Positions 1 to 10,155 of a DNA stretch of 64,000 nucleotides are shown piece after piece. This DNA is from Rouxiella aceris (GTDB lineage Bacteria > Pseudomonadota > Gammaproteobacteria > Enterobacterales > Enterobacteriaceae). The position numbers and the translations under genes are program-made. The notes beneath the pieces are model-generated. The model saw nothing but the letters and a program-made list of their open reading frames with translations. It ran no database searches and was not told the origin of the DNA. Location: NCBI RefSeq assembly GCF_012933545.1, contig NZ_JAADJU010000002.1, positions 124,001-188,000 of the forward strand. Reading direction: 5' to 3'. The stretch's first letter is position 1. Every line of letters starts with the position of its first letter.

Positions 1-276
1 CAGGATGATGCCATTGCCGAGCTGGCGCTGGGACGTTATGAACGCCGACTGGCCAAGGCATTGGCCAATGTGGTCAATATTCTTGATCCGGACGTTATCG
101 TCCTCGGCGGTGGTATGAGCAACGTCGATCGTCTCTATCAGACTCTGCCTTTGTTAATCAAACAGTGGGTATTTGGCGGTGAGTGTGAAACGCCGATCCG
201 CAAAGCGGTGCACGGTGATTCCAGCGGTGTTCGCGGTGCTGCCTGGTTATGGCCGCAGGGGCGTTTTTCCTTATAA
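1..276 (+). CDS. mak: Fructokinase Mak, C-terminal part (gene cut by window start)
   Basis: The reading frame is open from base 1 and ends at a TAA, giving the last 91 residues of an ROK-family sugar kinase. It matches the C-terminus of E. coli Mak, with the segment [13 protein letters not shown] (glycine-rich ROK motif), then FGGECETP and the closing [13 protein letters not shown]. Mak phosphorylates fructose (and weakly other hexoses) with ATP in the cytoplasm. In E. coli mak lies next to araJ-sbcC-sbcD, the same neighbourhood as here except that araJ is missing. The start codon and the zinc-binding middle of the protein lie upstream of the window. Confidence 0.93.
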   Translation, partial: QDDAIAELALGRYERRLAKALANVVNILDPDVIVLGGGMSNVDRLYQTLPLLIKQWVFGGECETPIRKAVHGDSSGVRGAAWLWPQGRFSL

Positions 277-421
277 ACAATGAGTTGCTTTAACGATGGG
301 CTGCGCATCAGCCCCGATAGATACCGTTAACCACCTCGGCTGATAAGGGTTTTATCCGCTTATCAACAAGAAGATCAGTCGATTAAAAATCGATTCTGAT
401 TTCGATGATGGCGGTCTGAAT

Positions 422-451
422 ATTTTTATGGCGTAATACCGCCATAAAAAT
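422..451. repeat. Perfect 12-bp inverted repeat before the ligase-like gene
   Basis: ATTTTTATGGCG (422-433) and CGCCATAAAAAT (440-451) are exact reverse complements around a 6-base loop. The right arm ends in A-rich sequence, so it is not a typical terminator for mak. It lies 22 bases before the ATG at 474 and could be an operator or an mRNA leader hairpin. The rest of 277-473 shows no gene. Confidence 0.6.
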
Positions 452-473
452 TGCAAAGCAGTTACCGTGGGAA

Positions 474-1760
474 ATGAGAATGGCGTCAGGTTTAGTTGGA
501 CGAGATAAATTTAATTACTATCTGTTTATTGTCGTACTGGTTCTTTTGCTGTGTATTTTGCCTGGCGGCTTTATTCATGAAAAAACCGGCCGGGTGATCT
601 TCTACTACTGCAGCTATTTTTCGGTTGTGGGTGTGGCGGTAAATTACCGGGAGTTTCGGAGTGTATGTCGTGCTTCGCGTTATGCCTTGCCACTGTTTGC
701 ACTGGCGGCGCTGTATGCTATCTGGTCACTTTTTGCTTACTATTCATTGCACTACCAGACCGCCGAATGGCTGCTGTTTACCCCGGCCAAGCGCTGGTTT
801 TTAGCGGGTGTGATTGCGTTGTATGTCTGCTGGGGATGCCAAAAAGGTATGCTGCGCAGTATTACGATTAAACGCTGGGCAATGATTTCACTGGCCACGG
901 CCTTTGTGCTCTCCAGTGCCTACGCAGTCTGGCAGGGGTTCACCTCCCAGGATCGTATTATTCTGGGCATCAACAGAGCCACCATGACCGCCTATGCTTA
1001 CAGCGCATTGTCGCTGGCGCTAATGACGCTGATTGCCCGGCACAGCACTTCATCAAAAAAATACCTCGCTTTATTACTGATGGGGCTGCTGTCGGTGGCG
1101 GTGATTTTCCTGACGGAAACACGCTCGGCGATGGCGCTGCATATTTTCCTTGCCGTTTTGCTGGTGCTGGCTTCGCTGTGGCAGGATAAAAAACTGACGC
1201 CGATGTCGCTGGGGGCGCTGCTGTTACTGCTGATGGTGGTTGCCGGCGTGGGCTCACGCTGGTCGATGGTCAAGATGCGCGTCGATAGCACTTTTGATGA
1301 AGTCCACCTTTACCAGCAGGGCAATGACCGTACTTCTTTAGGTTCCCGTTTTACCATGTGGAAAATGGGCATTATGACCTTTAAAGAGGCTCCATTTGGG
1401 GAAACCGAGAATACCCGTAATGCGCGCATCAGAGCCTATTTAGACAGTCATAATCAGCAGAATTCGTGGGCGCTGGAATATATTGATGTCCATTTGCATA
1501 ACGAGTTTATTCAGAACGCCTCCCTGTCGGGGATATTTGGCATATTGACGCTGTTGTTCTTTTTTGGACGGCTGATTTTCCGCAATGGCATTTCTGGCTT
1601 GCTGCTCAATCCGGTCTCGGTGGTAACGCTGTCGGCGCTGCTCTACGGTATGACCGACGTGGTATTAACCTCGGTGGAATACATTGTGCTGCTAACGAGT
1701 GTGATTTTGCTTTCCAGGCTGAGTTGTATCAGCGGCACGGATGAGAAGATCGCGGGTTAA
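474..1760 (+). CDS. O-antigen ligase-like polytopic membrane protein (WaaL/Wzy_C family)
   Basis: A 428-residue, strongly hydrophobic protein with about ten to twelve membrane segments. The arrangement is that of the O-antigen ligase/polymerase superfamily: an ETRSA motif near residue 215 (the arginine region important in WaaL), a large periplasmic loop at roughly 265-350, and HLHNEFIQNASLSG near residue 342, the His/Asn signature of the Wzy_C domain. WaaL enzymes join polysaccharide from undecaprenyl diphosphate to the lipid A core in the periplasm. The gene occupies the place of E. coli araJ between mak and sbcC, away from any other LPS gene in the window. The exact acceptor or donor glycan cannot be told. 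ATG codons at 474 and 480 are both possible starts and neither has a strong ribosome site. Confidence 0.8.
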   Translation: MRMASGLVGRDKFNYYLFIVVLVLLLCILPGGFIHEKTGRVIFYYCSYFSVVGVAVNYREFRSVCRASRYALPLFALAALYAIWSLFAYYSLHYQTAEWLLFTPAKRWFLAGVIALYVCWGCQKGMLRSITIKRWAMISLATAFVLSSAYAVWQGFTSQDRIILGINRATMTAYAYSALSLALMTLIARHSTSSKKYLALLLMGLLSVAVIFLTETRSAMALHIFLAVLLVLASLWQDKKLTPMSLGALLLLLMVVAGVGSRWSMVKMRVDSTFDEVHLYQQGNDRTSLGSRFTMWKMGIMTFKEAPFGETENTRNARIRAYLDSHNQQNSWALEYIDVHLHNEFIQNASLSGIFGILTLLFFFGRLIFRNGISGLLLNPVSVVTLSALLYGMTDVVLTSVEYIVLLTSVILLSRLSCISGTDEKIAG

Positions 1761-1762
1761 GT

Positions 1763-1796
1763 AAAAAACGGACCGCCGGGCGCTGCTCGACGGTCC
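1763..1796 (-). terminator. Intrinsic terminator of sbcDC
   Basis: Read on the minus strand, a GC-rich stem (GGACCG with CGGTCC, extended past one mismatch) is followed by a run of T. It sits between the convergent ends of the ligase-like gene and sbcC. Confidence 0.65.
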
Positions 1797-1803
1797 ATGA
1801 TAA

Positions 1804-4800
1804 TCAGCCATCCACGCTAAAACGGCTGTCCAGTCGGCTAATACCCAGACCGTTCACTTTTCTGACTTTGATTTGCACCGGGATGCGCTCTTTCATGGCT
1901 TCCACGTGACTGATCACGCCAATGGTTTTACCGCTGGCATTCAGGCTGTCCAGCGCATCAAGCGCTGTATCCAGGGTATCGGCATCGAGGGTGCCAAAGC
2001 CTTCGTCGAGGAATAATGAGTCGATGCGGGTTTTATCACTGACCAGATCCGATAACGCCAGCGCCAGCGCCAGACTGACCAGAAAGCTCTCTCCACCGGA
2101 TAATGTTCGCGTATCGCGTACCGCATCCGCCTGCCAGGTATCGACCACTTCCAGCTCAAGGGCATCACTGCTTTTCCTCTGCAATAGATAACGGCCATGC
2201 AGTTTGTCCATCTGTTTATTAGCCAAATGGACCAGGTGTTCCAGCGTCAATCCCTGAGCAAATCGTCGGAACTTGGCACCATCACTGGAACCCATAATCT
2301 GATTGAGATAGCTCCAGTCGTCATAGTGTTGCTGGGAACGGGTGATTTCATCAAACAGCGCCTGCTGGCCACTTTGCCGTTGCCGGTCGCTTGCCAACTG
2401 ACTGCGAAGTTCCCCCTGTCGCTGCTGCAGGTGGCGCAGCTGTGCCACCCGCTCTGCCAGGCTTGCGCTTAGTGTGGCCTCGTCGGTTTGCGTTTCATCC
2501 ACACCTGCCGGTTGCGACTGTTTCAACTGTAGCAGCGTCTCGCCAGCCTGACTCAACAAGGTCGCCGCCTGGGTCTGGCGCTGTTGTAACTGATCTTTCT
2601 GTTGCTGGATCTGCAGCCTGAGCGCCGGTTCCAGCAGCGCCGCCAGCATCTCTTGCTCATCACTGAATTCGCTGGCGTTCAGTCCTGCTTGCCATTGCTG
2701 TTGCGCCTGTTGCCGTTGAAGATCGTTTTGCCGCTGTGCTTGTTGCAGGTTCTCCAACTGGCCAGTGCGTTGATCCAACTGCTGTTGCAATGCCTGTAAT
2801 GCCTCGCTGACCTGACTTAGTGTCCGCTCACAGGCAAGCTGTTGTTGGCGCAATTGCTCGCGTACCTCGGCAATTTGCCGATCGCCAAACAGGGTCTGCC
2901 TTGTGTTGCGAAGCTGCGATAATGCCTGTTCGCTCTGTGCCAGCAGTTGCTGTTGCTCGTTCAGGAGTTGCTGTGCCTCGCTGTAATTTTTTTGCAGCAT
3001 TGCTGCACGCTCATTTAACAGCACTACCTGCTGTTGCACCTGGTGCTGTCTATCCTGTTCCAACAGTAGCGCTTCCCTTGCCTGATGAACCGCCTGCGCG
3101 ATTTGCTCATGTTGCTGAACTATTCTCTGATAGCACTCTTCTTGCCGATCACAACTGGTCAGCCACTGCTGTATCGCATTGGCATCCGGCAAACCAAAGG
3201 TCAACTTCAGCGGTGCGCTGATCTGCTGCCATTGCAATAGTTGCTCTACCTGTTGCCTTTCATCTTGATCTATTACCTGTTGCAGTCGCTGTTGTTGCTC
3301 CTTGAGATCTTCGCTGCGGGTACGCAGCTCGGTACCGGAGGTTTGCAATACCTCAATTTCCTGACGCATTTTCTCCACCCGCTGCAGCGTTTTCGAGGGT
3401 TCCACCGCCAGATAGGCAGTGATCGCCGGATGGTGCGTCGAGCCACACAGCGGGCAAGGCTGGTCAGTTTGCAGGCGAGCGCGTTCGGTTTCCAGACTGA
3501 TGATCAGCCGTTCTTGCTCGAGCAATTTCTCAACATCGACAAGGTGTAGTTTTTGCTGTTTGAATTGCAAGCGGATGTCTGCAAGCCGCTTTTCCGCCTC
3601 GGCAAGCTGTGCTTGTTGTCGGGTGAATTCCTGATGCTGCACCACCATCCGCTGACGTTGAAGCTGATAAAGCGATGACAAGGTTGCCATCTGTTGACGG
3701 CTGGGTCGCAGCTTGTTCAACTCCTCGAGTCTGGCGCGGGCGGCGGCTTGCGGCTGCCCGGTTTCCAGCGCAGTTTGCTGCGCGATTTGCTGATTGAGTG
3801 CCACGCTTAGCGCCGTCTGGCGTAGCTGAAAATCCTGACTTTTTTGCGCCAGTTGTTGCTGATCGCCGAGCGTTTTCGCAAGCTGTTCATTGAGTTGCTG
3901 GCATCGCTGTTGCTGCTGGCTGTAGGTCTGCTGCTGTTGGCGTTGTATGTCGAGCAGGCCGACAATCTGGTTATCCAGCGGTAAAATCTGCTCTTCTATC
4001 AGTTGTTGCTGCTGTTGCTGTTCAGCCTGCTGTTTCTGCTGCGCCAGCTTTGCCTGTTCGTACGCCTGATGTAAGCCGCCTTTTTGCGTCAGTTGTTGCT
4101 CTTGCTGCTGTGTTAACTGCAGACTCTGTTGCTGCAGCTGTTGCTGTTGTTGCTGACAACGCTGCTGCTCATTGAACAGCGGGCGAAGTTTCTCGGCAGG
4201 CTCGCTGCGCGCCAGTCGTTGCAGCTCGGGCAGCGCCTGCTGATATTGCTGCTCGACCTCCGCCTGCTGTTGCCGGTACTGCCGTTGTTGCTGTAGTGAC
4301 TGTCGCCACTGTTGCAGCCAGTGCAGATGCTGTTGCAGCAGCGCCGATTGCTGGCTAAGAGACAGATCCTGCTCGCCCAGTCCGGTTAATTCATTTTCCA
4401 GCAACTGCCGCTGCTCTTCGCTGAGCAGTTCGATCCCCGCAGCTCGCTGATGCAGACCATCGAGATCAATTTTCGCCTGTTTATGCCGGTCGAATACTTC
4501 TACCGATAAACGACCATAGATTTCCGTTCCCGTCAGCTCTTCCAGCAACTCGGCCCGTTCATTGGCTTTGGCATTAAGAAAGGCGGCAAACTGCCCCTGG
4601 GAGAGCAACATGGATTTGGTAAAACGGCCAAAATCCAGCCCGGTAAGGGCGGCGATGGCGGGTAATTTATCGCGCACCTTGTCGGCGAGGATCTTGCCGT
4701 CGGCCAGCAGCGCCAGTTCCACTTTCGGTGCCTGCAAATTGCCGCTGGGTGAGTTACCTGCCCGTCGCTGGCTCCAGAAGGCGCGATAGCCGATACCTTT

Positions 4801-5058
4801 AACCTCAAATTCCACTTCTGCCAGGGATTCGGCGGTGTGACGGGTCATCAGCTCATTTTGGCTGGGCGAGACATCCAGGCGTGGCGTTTGGTGATAGAGC
4901 GCCAGACAGATGGCATCAAGCAGGGTCGTTTTACCGGCACCGGTCGGTCCGGTAATGGCAAACAGCCCATTGCTGGCAAAAGGCTCGGCGGTAAAATCGA
5001 TTTTCCATTCACCTTCCAGTGAATTGATATTTTTTAAACGCAGACTGAGAATTTTCAC
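1804..5058 (-). CDS. sbcC: Nuclease SbcCD, ATPase subunit SbcC
   Basis: SMC/Rad50-type ATPase of 1084 residues. The N-terminal ATPase half has Walker [10 protein letters not shown] at residues 37-45. A very long coiled coil is interrupted at about residue 537 by the zinc hook CPLCG. The C-terminal half carries the signature LSGGE and Walker [11 protein letters not shown]. With SbcD it cleaves DNA hairpins and processes palindromes and blocked ends. The start is a GTG whose last bases overlap the sbcD stop (GTGA), so the two genes are translationally coupled. The coiled coil is unusually rich in glutamine, with several runs of five or more Q, and makes the protein somewhat longer than E. coli SbcC (1048). 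Confidence 0.96.
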   Translation of the reverse strand: MKILSLRLKNINSLEGEWKIDFTAEPFASNGLFAITGPTGAGKTTLLDAICLALYHQTPRLDVSPSQNELMTRHTAESLAEVEFEVKGIGYRAFWSQRRAGNSPSGNLQAPKVELALLADGKILADKVRDKLPAIAALTGLDFGRFTKSMLLSQGQFAAFLNAKANERAELLEELTGTEIYGRLSVEVFDRHKQAKIDLDGLHQRAAGIELLSEEQRQLLENELTGLGEQDLSLSQQSALLQQHLHWLQQWRQSLQQQRQYRQQQAEVEQQYQQALPELQRLARSEPAEKLRPLFNEQQRCQQQQQQLQQQSLQLTQQQEQQLTQKGGLHQAYEQAKLAQQKQQAEQQQQQQLIEEQILPLDNQIVGLLDIQRQQQQTYSQQQQRCQQLNEQLAKTLGDQQQLAQKSQDFQLRQTALSVALNQQIAQQTALETGQPQAAARARLEELNKLRPSRQQMATLSSLYQLQRQRMVVQHQEFTRQQAQLAEAEKRLADIRLQFKQQKLHLVDVEKLLEQERLIISLETERARLQTDQPCPLCGSTHHPAITAYLAVEPSKTLQRVEKMRQEIEVLQTSGTELRTRSEDLKEQQQRLQQVIDQDERQQVEQLLQWQQISAPLKLTFGLPDANAIQQWLTSCDRQEECYQRIVQQHEQIAQAVHQAREALLLEQDRQHQVQQQVVLLNERAAMLQKNYSEAQQLLNEQQQLLAQSEQALSQLRNTRQTLFGDRQIAEVREQLRQQQLACERTLSQVSEALQALQQQLDQRTGQLENLQQAQRQNDLQRQQAQQQWQAGLNASEFSDEQEMLAALLEPALRLQIQQQKDQLQQRQTQAATLLSQAGETLLQLKQSQPAGVDETQTDEATLSASLAERVAQLRHLQQRQGELRSQLASDRQRQSGQQALFDEITRSQQHYDDWSYLNQIMGSSDGAKFRRFAQGLTLEHLVHLANKQMDKLHGRYLLQRKSSDALELEVVDTWQADAVRDTRTLSGGESFLVSLALALALSDLVSDKTRIDSLFLDEGFGTLDADTLDTALDALDSLNASGKTIGVISHVEAMKERIPVQIKVRKVNGLGISRLDSRFSVDG

Positions 5059-6293
5059 AGGGCGTCATCTCCCGCTGACTGACCGCTGGCAACCTGGGCC
5101 AGTAGTTGACTAAACAGGGTCTGGACGCGTTGCTGACGCGGCGCATCCTCGCTCTCTTCCAGCGCTAACCGGCGTGCAAAGACTTCTTCAACGCTCAACT
5201 CTTGCAAAGTCTCTTTTTCCTGCTGCTGCAAACTGTGCTGACGCTGCTCTTTACTGCGCCGCAGTAACACCACCTCTACCGGCAGCGTCTCGGTGATGGC
5301 CTGGATCCGTCGCTGAATATCACTGAGGTAATCCTGAGTGGCGACCTCAATATCCAGCCATACTGTTTTTTGCTGCGGATCCTCGGCGTAGCTTTGTAGT
5401 TGACTGTCTATTTCGGCCAGCGTGCCTTTGACGATCGCCATCGGCTGAAAACGCGGAACCAGCAGCGGGGTAACCTCTGTCAGTTTATCGGCGCTAAAAT
5501 CGAGCAGATAGACGCTTTTTTCATTACCGCATTCATCAAAACTCAGCGGGATCGGGGAGCCGCTATAGCGAATATGCTCGCTTTTTGCCACCTTCTGCGC
5601 GCGATGAATATGTCCTAACGCCACATAATCCACGGCGGGGAAGGCCTGCGCCGGAAAGGCATCCAGCGTGCCGATATAAATGTCCCTTACCGAGTCAGAG
5701 CTGCTGACACCGACGGTCGTCAAATGGCCGGTGGCAATAATCGGCAATGGCAAACCGAGTTCATCACGCCGCGCCTGTGCTGCCTGAAACAGAGCCTGAT
5801 AGTGCGCGGCAATGGCCTGTTGCAATGCCTGCTGTTTCTCACTGCCGGATTGTCCTGCCTGGCTGGCCAACAGATCGCGCGGGCGCAAGAAGGGAATGGC
5901 GCAAAGCACCGCACCGGGTTGACCATCCCGTTGTTTTAACGTTAATAGCTGATCTGTCAGACTGTCACCGACGGTGGCAATCACTTGCGTATTCAGACAG
6001 GACAGCAGCTCACGCGACTCATTGAGCGTGGCAACGGAGTCATGATTACCGGCCAGTACAATCAGTTGGCAGCCAGTACGCTGCAAATCCACCACAAAGT
6101 GGTTATAAAGTTCGCGGGCATAGCTGGGTGGCGAGCCGGTATCAAAAATGTCCCCTGCGACAATCACCGCATCAACCTGATACAGCTCGACCTGTTCAGT
6201 CAGCCAGTGCAGAAACGCCTGATGTTCCGCTGCACGGCTTTTGGTAAAGAAATACTGACCCAGATGCCAGTCAGAGGTATGAATCAGTCGCAT
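5055..6293 (-). CDS. sbcD: Nuclease SbcCD, nuclease subunit SbcD
   Basis: Metallophosphoesterase of 412 residues. Visible metal-binding motifs in order: SDWHLG (residues 7-12), GDIFD, GNHD, and LGHIHRAQ. It is the Mre11-like nuclease that works with SbcC, giving an exonuclease that acts on double-stranded ends and an endonuclease that acts on hairpins. It is the first gene of the sbcD-sbcC operon and is divergent from phoB, as in E. coli. The ATG at 6293 is preceded by a purine-rich AAGAGAAG. The residues after about 380 are the variable SbcC-interacting tail. Confidence 0.96.
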   Translation of the reverse strand: MRLIHTSDWHLGQYFFTKSRAAEHQAFLHWLTEQVELYQVDAVIVAGDIFDTGSPPSYARELYNHFVVDLQRTGCQLIVLAGNHDSVATLNESRELLSCLNTQVIATVGDSLTDQLLTLKQRDGQPGAVLCAIPFLRPRDLLASQAGQSGSEKQQALQQAIAAHYQALFQAAQARRDELGLPLPIIATGHLTTVGVSSSDSVRDIYIGTLDAFPAQAFPAVDYVALGHIHRAQKVAKSEHIRYSGSPIPLSFDECGNEKSVYLLDFSADKLTEVTPLLVPRFQPMAIVKGTLAEIDSQLQSYAEDPQQKTVWLDIEVATQDYLSDIQRRIQAITETLPVEVVLLRRSKEQRQHSLQQQEKETLQELSVEEVFARRLALEESEDAPRQQRVQTLFSQLLAQVASGQSAGDDAL

Positions 6294-6452
6294 GAGCTTC
6301 TCTTGGTGATAAGGGTGACAGGGGGACGCGTTAGGCCAGTATAAACGGCCACCCCGGGGATTGTCGTTGAGAAATACGTTTTATGACAAGCTGTAAGCTG
6401 AATGTGACGACTTGGCTACACTTAGCGCAGATCTGGCTTTTTTTTCATAAAT

Positions 6453-6475
6453 CTGTCACAAAAGTGACGCATAAT
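6453..6475 (+). promoter_or_regulatory. Pho box and -10 of the phoB promoter
   Basis: CTGTCACAAAAGTGACGC at 6453-6470 fits the Pho box layout of two 7-base halves around a 4-base A-rich spacer. It is followed at once by CATAAT (6470-6475) as -10. The same arrangement, with the box in place of a -35, precedes E. coli phoB, so autoactivation by phosphorylated PhoB is expected. Confidence 0.8.
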
Positions 6476-6524
6476 GGCGCCCGAAATCAAAATTAAGTTC
6501 GCTAACTTATTGGCAGGCTATCAA

Positions 6525-7214
6525 ATGGCTAGACGCATATTAGTTGTGGAAGATGAAGCACCGATCCGTGAAATGGTTTGCTTTGTCCTGGAGCAAAACG
6601 GTTATCATGCTATAGAAGCGGAAGATTTCGATTCGGCGATCAATCGGTTGATTGAACCCTACCCGGAGCTGATTTTGCTGGACTGGATGTTGCCCGGTGG
6701 ATCGGGGATCCAGTTTATCAAGCATCTGAAACGCGAAGCCCTGACCCGCGATATCCCGGTGATGATGCTGACCGCGCGCGGCGAAGAAGAAGACCGGGTG
6801 CGTGGGCTGGAAGTCGGTGCCGATGACTATATTACCAAACCTTTCTCGCCAAAAGAGCTGGTGGCCAGAATCAAAGCGGTAATGCGGCGCATTTCACCAA
6901 TGGCTGTCGAGGAAGTGATTGATATGCAAGGCTTAACCCTTGACCCTTCTTCACATCGCGTAATGGCCAATGAACTGGCGCTGGATATGGGACCTACCGA
7001 ATTCAAGCTATTACACTTCTTTATGACCCACTCTGAGCGCGTCTACAGCAGGGAGCAGTTGCTCAATAATGTTTGGGGCACTAACGTATATGTTGAAGAT
7101 CGCACAGTTGACGTTCATATACGTCGCCTGCGCAAAGCGTTGGAAACCAGCGGCCACGACCGGATGATCCAGACCGTCCGTGGAACAGGCTATCGTTTCT
7201 CAACCCGCTACTAA
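6525..7214 (+). CDS. phoB: Phosphate regulon response regulator PhoB
   Basis: 229 residues from the ATG at 6525, the length of E. coli PhoB. The frame is open further upstream to 6474, but that ATG lies within the promoter. The receiver domain has the acidic pair in VVEDE (residues 9-11), phosphoacceptor Asp53 in LLDWMLPGG, and Lys in DDYITKPF. The C-terminal winged helix ends in HIRRLRKAL and VRGTGYRFS, typical of the OmpR/PhoB family. Under phosphate limitation PhoR phosphorylates it, and it then activates genes bearing Pho boxes, including its own operon. Confidence 0.97.
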   Translation: MARRILVVEDEAPIREMVCFVLEQNGYHAIEAEDFDSAINRLIEPYPELILLDWMLPGGSGIQFIKHLKREALTRDIPVMMLTARGEEEDRVRGLEVGADDYITKPFSPKELVARIKAVMRRISPMAVEEVIDMQGLTLDPSSHRVMANELALDMGPTEFKLLHFFMTHSERVYSREQLLNNVWGTNVYVEDRTVDVHIRRLRKALETSGHDRMIQTVRGTGYRFSTRY

Positions 7215-7336
7215 TCAGATCTCATCTTTCAAGTAGCAGCGATATTGACAATCACCCGGTCGCTGAGCTGCGTCTGGGGAACGGTCACCTCGCTCCCTGA
7301 GAGTTGTTGAATATATCGCCACAGCGGAGAATCTGT

Positions 7337-8656
7337 GTGTTAGAACGCTTATCCTGGAAACGATTGGCCGGTGAACTGTTTTTATTCTGTTTACCCGGAT
7401 TAATCCTCGCCATTTTTTTAGGGTATCTGCCCTGGTTTCTGCTGGCTTCCTTGCTGGCAGCACTCGGCTGGAACTACTTCAATCAACTTAAACTTTCCCA
7501 TTGGCTGTGGCTTGACCGCAGCATCACCCCCCCCAGCGGTTTATGGAGCTGGGAGCCGTTGTTTTATGGCCTGAATCAGATGCAGATGCGTAACCGGCGC
7601 CGACGCCGCGAGCTGGCATTGCTGATTAAACGCTTTCGCAGCGGTGCCGAATCACTGCCGGATGCGGTGGTGTTGGCGACGGAGGAGGGCAATATTTTCT
7701 GGTGTAACGGTCTGGCACAAGAACTGCTGGGTTTTCGCTGGCCAGAGGATAATGGGCAGCATCTGTTTAACCTGCTGCGCTATCCAGAACTACGCAACTG
7801 GATCCAAAGCCGCGACTTTACGCGATCTTTAACTCTGCAACTCAACAATGAACATTGTGTTGAATTTCGCGTCATGCCTTATTCCGAGGGGCAACTGTTG
7901 ATGGTCGCCCGTGATGTGACGCAGATGCGTCAGTTGGAAGGGGCGCGCAGAAACTTTTTTGCCAATGTCAGTCATGAACTGCGTACGCCATTAACCGTAT
8001 TGCAGGGCTATCTTGAAATGATGGAAGAGGCCAAGCTGGAAGAGCCGTTTCGCAGCAAGGCGTTGGATACCATGCAAGAGCAGACGCGTCGCATGGACGG
8101 GCTGGTCAGGCAGTTGTTGACACTGTCACGGATAGAAGCCGCCACTAATATTGATTTGCAGGAGAAGGTAGATATTCCGGCAATGCTGACCATGCTGGAG
8201 CGGGAAGTGCAAACCCTCAGTAATGGGCGGCATGAGGTCGTTTTCAAGGTAAACGAGCAGTTGCAGGTGTTTGGTAATAATGACCAACTGCGTAGTGCGG
8301 TATCGAATCTGGTTTATAACTCGGTTAACCACACCCCGGCCGGAACGCGAGTGGAAGTGAGCTGGCAACAAACGGCGCAAGGGGCGCAGTTTCAGGTCAG
8401 TGACAACGGGCCTGGCATCGCCCCTCAGCATCTTCCACGGCTGACCGAGCGCTTTTATCGCGTAGACAAGGCGCGCTCGCGACAAACCGGCGGTAGCGGT
8501 CTGGGACTGGCCATCGTCAAACATGCCCTTAGCCATCATCACAGCCGTCTGGATATTATGAGTGAAATCGGTGTGGGAACACGTTTTATGTTTACGCTGC
8601 CCAGTCGGTTGATCGTTCCTGCGACTGTGGGTAACGAGAGTCGAAGCAAATCCTGA
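7337..8656 (+). CDS. phoR: Phosphate regulon sensor histidine kinase PhoR
   Basis: 439 residues from GTG 7337, chosen because LERLSWKRL matches the E. coli PhoR N-terminus and GCGGAGAA lies just upstream. An in-frame ATG at 7304 has neither. Two membrane segments (about residues 10-50) are followed by a PAS domain (about 97-195), the phosphoacceptor His213 in NVSHELRTP, and an ATPase domain with N ([10 protein letters not shown]), DNGPGI and GSGLGL motifs. It phosphorylates PhoB when phosphate is scarce and dephosphorylates it when the Pst system signals plenty. It follows phoB after 122 bases in the same operon. Confidence 0.96.
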   Translation: MLERLSWKRLAGELFLFCLPGLILAIFLGYLPWFLLASLLAALGWNYFNQLKLSHWLWLDRSITPPSGLWSWEPLFYGLNQMQMRNRRRRRELALLIKRFRSGAESLPDAVVLATEEGNIFWCNGLAQELLGFRWPEDNGQHLFNLLRYPELRNWIQSRDFTRSLTLQLNNEHCVEFRVMPYSEGQLLMVARDVTQMRQLEGARRNFFANVSHELRTPLTVLQGYLEMMEEAKLEEPFRSKALDTMQEQTRRMDGLVRQLLTLSRIEAATNIDLQEKVDIPAMLTMLEREVQTLSNGRHEVVFKVNEQLQVFGNNDQLRSAVSNLVYNSVNHTPAGTRVEVSWQQTAQGAQFQVSDNGPGIAPQHLPRLTERFYRVDKARSRQTGGSGLGLAIVKHALSHHHSRLDIMSEIGVGTRFMFTLPSRLIVPATVGNESRSKS

Positions 8657-8668
8657 TCCTTTGTTATT

Positions 8669-8695
8669 AACGGGCCGTTTGCGGCCCGTTTCTTT
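8669..8695 (+). terminator. Terminator of phoBR
   Basis: AACGGGCCG (8669-8677) pairs perfectly with CGGCCCGTT (8682-8690) around a 4-base loop and is followed by a T-rich tail. Confidence 0.8.
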
Positions 8696-8786
8696 TCTGC
8701 GCTTTCCCTCCTGGTTTGTGTGACAACATGAAAGCCTGCACCTATAACATGAATATTTTTCATATAACGTGAAAATTACTCGTTTG

Positions 8787-8815
8787 TTGCCTTCGCCAAG
8801 CCATGGCAGCATAAG
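8787..8815 (+). promoter_or_regulatory. Candidate sigma-70 promoter for the MetE-like gene
   Basis: TTGCCT (8787-8792) and CATAAG (8810-8815) are separated by 17 bases. Transcription would start near 8822, inside the MetJ boxes that follow, a position expected for repression. The -10 matches only 4 of 6 consensus bases. Confidence 0.4.
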
Positions 8816-8820
8816 CTTAA

Positions 8821-8852
8821 AGCCATTTGGACATCCAGAAGTCTAGATGTAA
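8821..8852 (+). promoter_or_regulatory. Tandem MetJ operator (four met boxes)
   Basis: Four abutting 8-base units can be compared with the met box AGACGTCT: AGCCATTT, GGACATCC, AGAAGTCT and AGATGTAA. They match 5, 5, 7 and 5 of 8 positions. MetJ with S-adenosylmethionine binds two or more such boxes in tandem and represses methionine genes. This places the downstream enzyme in the methionine regulon. Confidence 0.7.
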
Positions 8853-8964
8853 CATTAAGTAATTATTCACATTGTTAACTAATACCGCCTGAATATGGCG
8901 CGGTTTAGTCTTTATTGATGGCATTAACGCCGAGAGCGTTGTTGCGTTTTCCAGGAGCCAAATC

Positions 8965-10065
8965 ATGTCCCAGTCAAATCCCGTTTATCGTGCCGAAGTG
9001 GTGGGCAGTTTTCTACGTCCAGCGGCGCTGAAATATGCGCGCCAACAATTTAAAGCCGGTGAAATCGACGCCCGGCAGTTACGTGCCGTAGAAGATGCCG
9101 AAATTCGCCTGGTGGTAGAACAGCAACGCAAGGCCGGTTTGCAAGTGGTTACTGACGGGGAGTTTCGCCGCGCCTGGTGGCACTTCGACTTTTTTGAAGG
9201 GTTGCAGGGCGTTGAGGGCTATGACGCCGAGCAGGGGATTCAGTTTAACGGTGTGCAGACCAAGGCGCGCAGCATTAAAGTGACCGACAAACTGGCTTTT
9301 GGCGACCATCCGATGCTGGAGCATTTCCGCTTTCTGCAAAGTGTCAGTGGCGATGCAGTGGCAAAAATGACCATCCCGAGTCCAAGCGTGATGCATTTTC
9401 GTTATAACCGCGATGCGGTAAAAGATGTCTACCCGGATCTTAATGACTATTTTGACGATCTCGCCCAGGTGTATCACGACGCCATCCACGCCTTTTATGC
9501 CGCCGGTTGTCGCTATCTGCAACTGGATGATACCGTCTGGGCCTACCTTTGTTCTGACGATCAGAAAAAACAGATCATTGCCCGTGGTGATTCACCAGAA
9601 GAGCTGGCCAAGACCTATGCCCGCGTACTCAATAAAGCCATTGCCGGCAAACCGGACGATCTGATCATCGGCCTGCATGTTTGTCGCGGCAACTTCCGAT
9701 CTACCTGGATCTCCGAAGGCGGCTATGAGCCCGTCGCCGAGATCCTGTTTGGCAGCGTCAATGTCGATCGTTTCTTTCTGGAATATGATAACGAACGCTC
9801 CGGAGGCTTTGAGCCGCTGCGCTTTATCAAGCCAGGTCAGCAACAAGCCGTATTGGGTCTGATCACCACCAAAACCGGTGAACTGGAATTAGCCAGCGAC
9901 GTAGAAAAGCGCCTGCACGAAGCTACCGAATATCTCGATATCAATCAGATTTGCCTCAGCCCGCAGTGTGGTTTTGCCTCAACCGAAGAGGGCAACAGTC
10001 TCACCGAGGCTGAGCAGTGGCAAAAGCTGAAGCTGGTAGTGGATCTGGCTGCGCGCATCTGGTAA
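8965..10065 (+). CDS. MetE-like cobalamin-independent methionine synthase family protein
   Basis: 366 residues, equivalent to the C-terminal catalytic half of MetE (Meth_synt_2 family, as in Bacillus YxjG/YxjH), without the N-terminal MetE domain. All four expected zinc ligands can be seen: His238 and Cys240 (LHVCRGN), Glu273 (FFLEYDNE) and Cys335 (SPQCGFAS). Such proteins transfer a methyl group to homocysteine, though the methyl donor of short forms is often unproved. AGGAG sits eight bases before the ATG. The upstream MetJ boxes support a role in methionine supply. E. coli has no such gene beside phoR. Confidence 0.85.
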   Translation: MSQSNPVYRAEVVGSFLRPAALKYARQQFKAGEIDARQLRAVEDAEIRLVVEQQRKAGLQVVTDGEFRRAWWHFDFFEGLQGVEGYDAEQGIQFNGVQTKARSIKVTDKLAFGDHPMLEHFRFLQSVSGDAVAKMTIPSPSVMHFRYNRDAVKDVYPDLNDYFDDLAQVYHDAIHAFYAAGCRYLQLDDTVWAYLCSDDQKKQIIARGDSPEELAKTYARVLNKAIAGKPDDLIIGLHVCRGNFRSTWISEGGYEPVAEILFGSVNVDRFFLEYDNERSGGFEPLRFIKPGQQQAVLGLITTKTGELELASDVEKRLHEATEYLDINQICLSPQCGFASTEEGNSLTEAEQWQKLKLVVDLAARIW

Positions 10066-10155
10066 TACCCGTCATCTTTCACGCGGCAGGGGCGTTGGCT
10101 GCCTTCGCTCACCCCAGTCACTTACTGATGTAAGCTCCTGGGGGTCTGGGGGGAA
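10064..10155 (-). repeat. ERIC (intergenic repeat unit) element, one half well preserved
   Basis: Starting in the stop codon of the preceding gene, the sequence runs TACCCGTCATCTTTC, then TTGGCTGCCTTCGCTCACC, CCAGTCACTTACTGATGTAA and GCTCCTGGGG. This is the ERIC core shared by enterobacteria. The half beyond about 10150 has diverged from the consensus, so the right boundary is uncertain. Confidence 0.85.
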
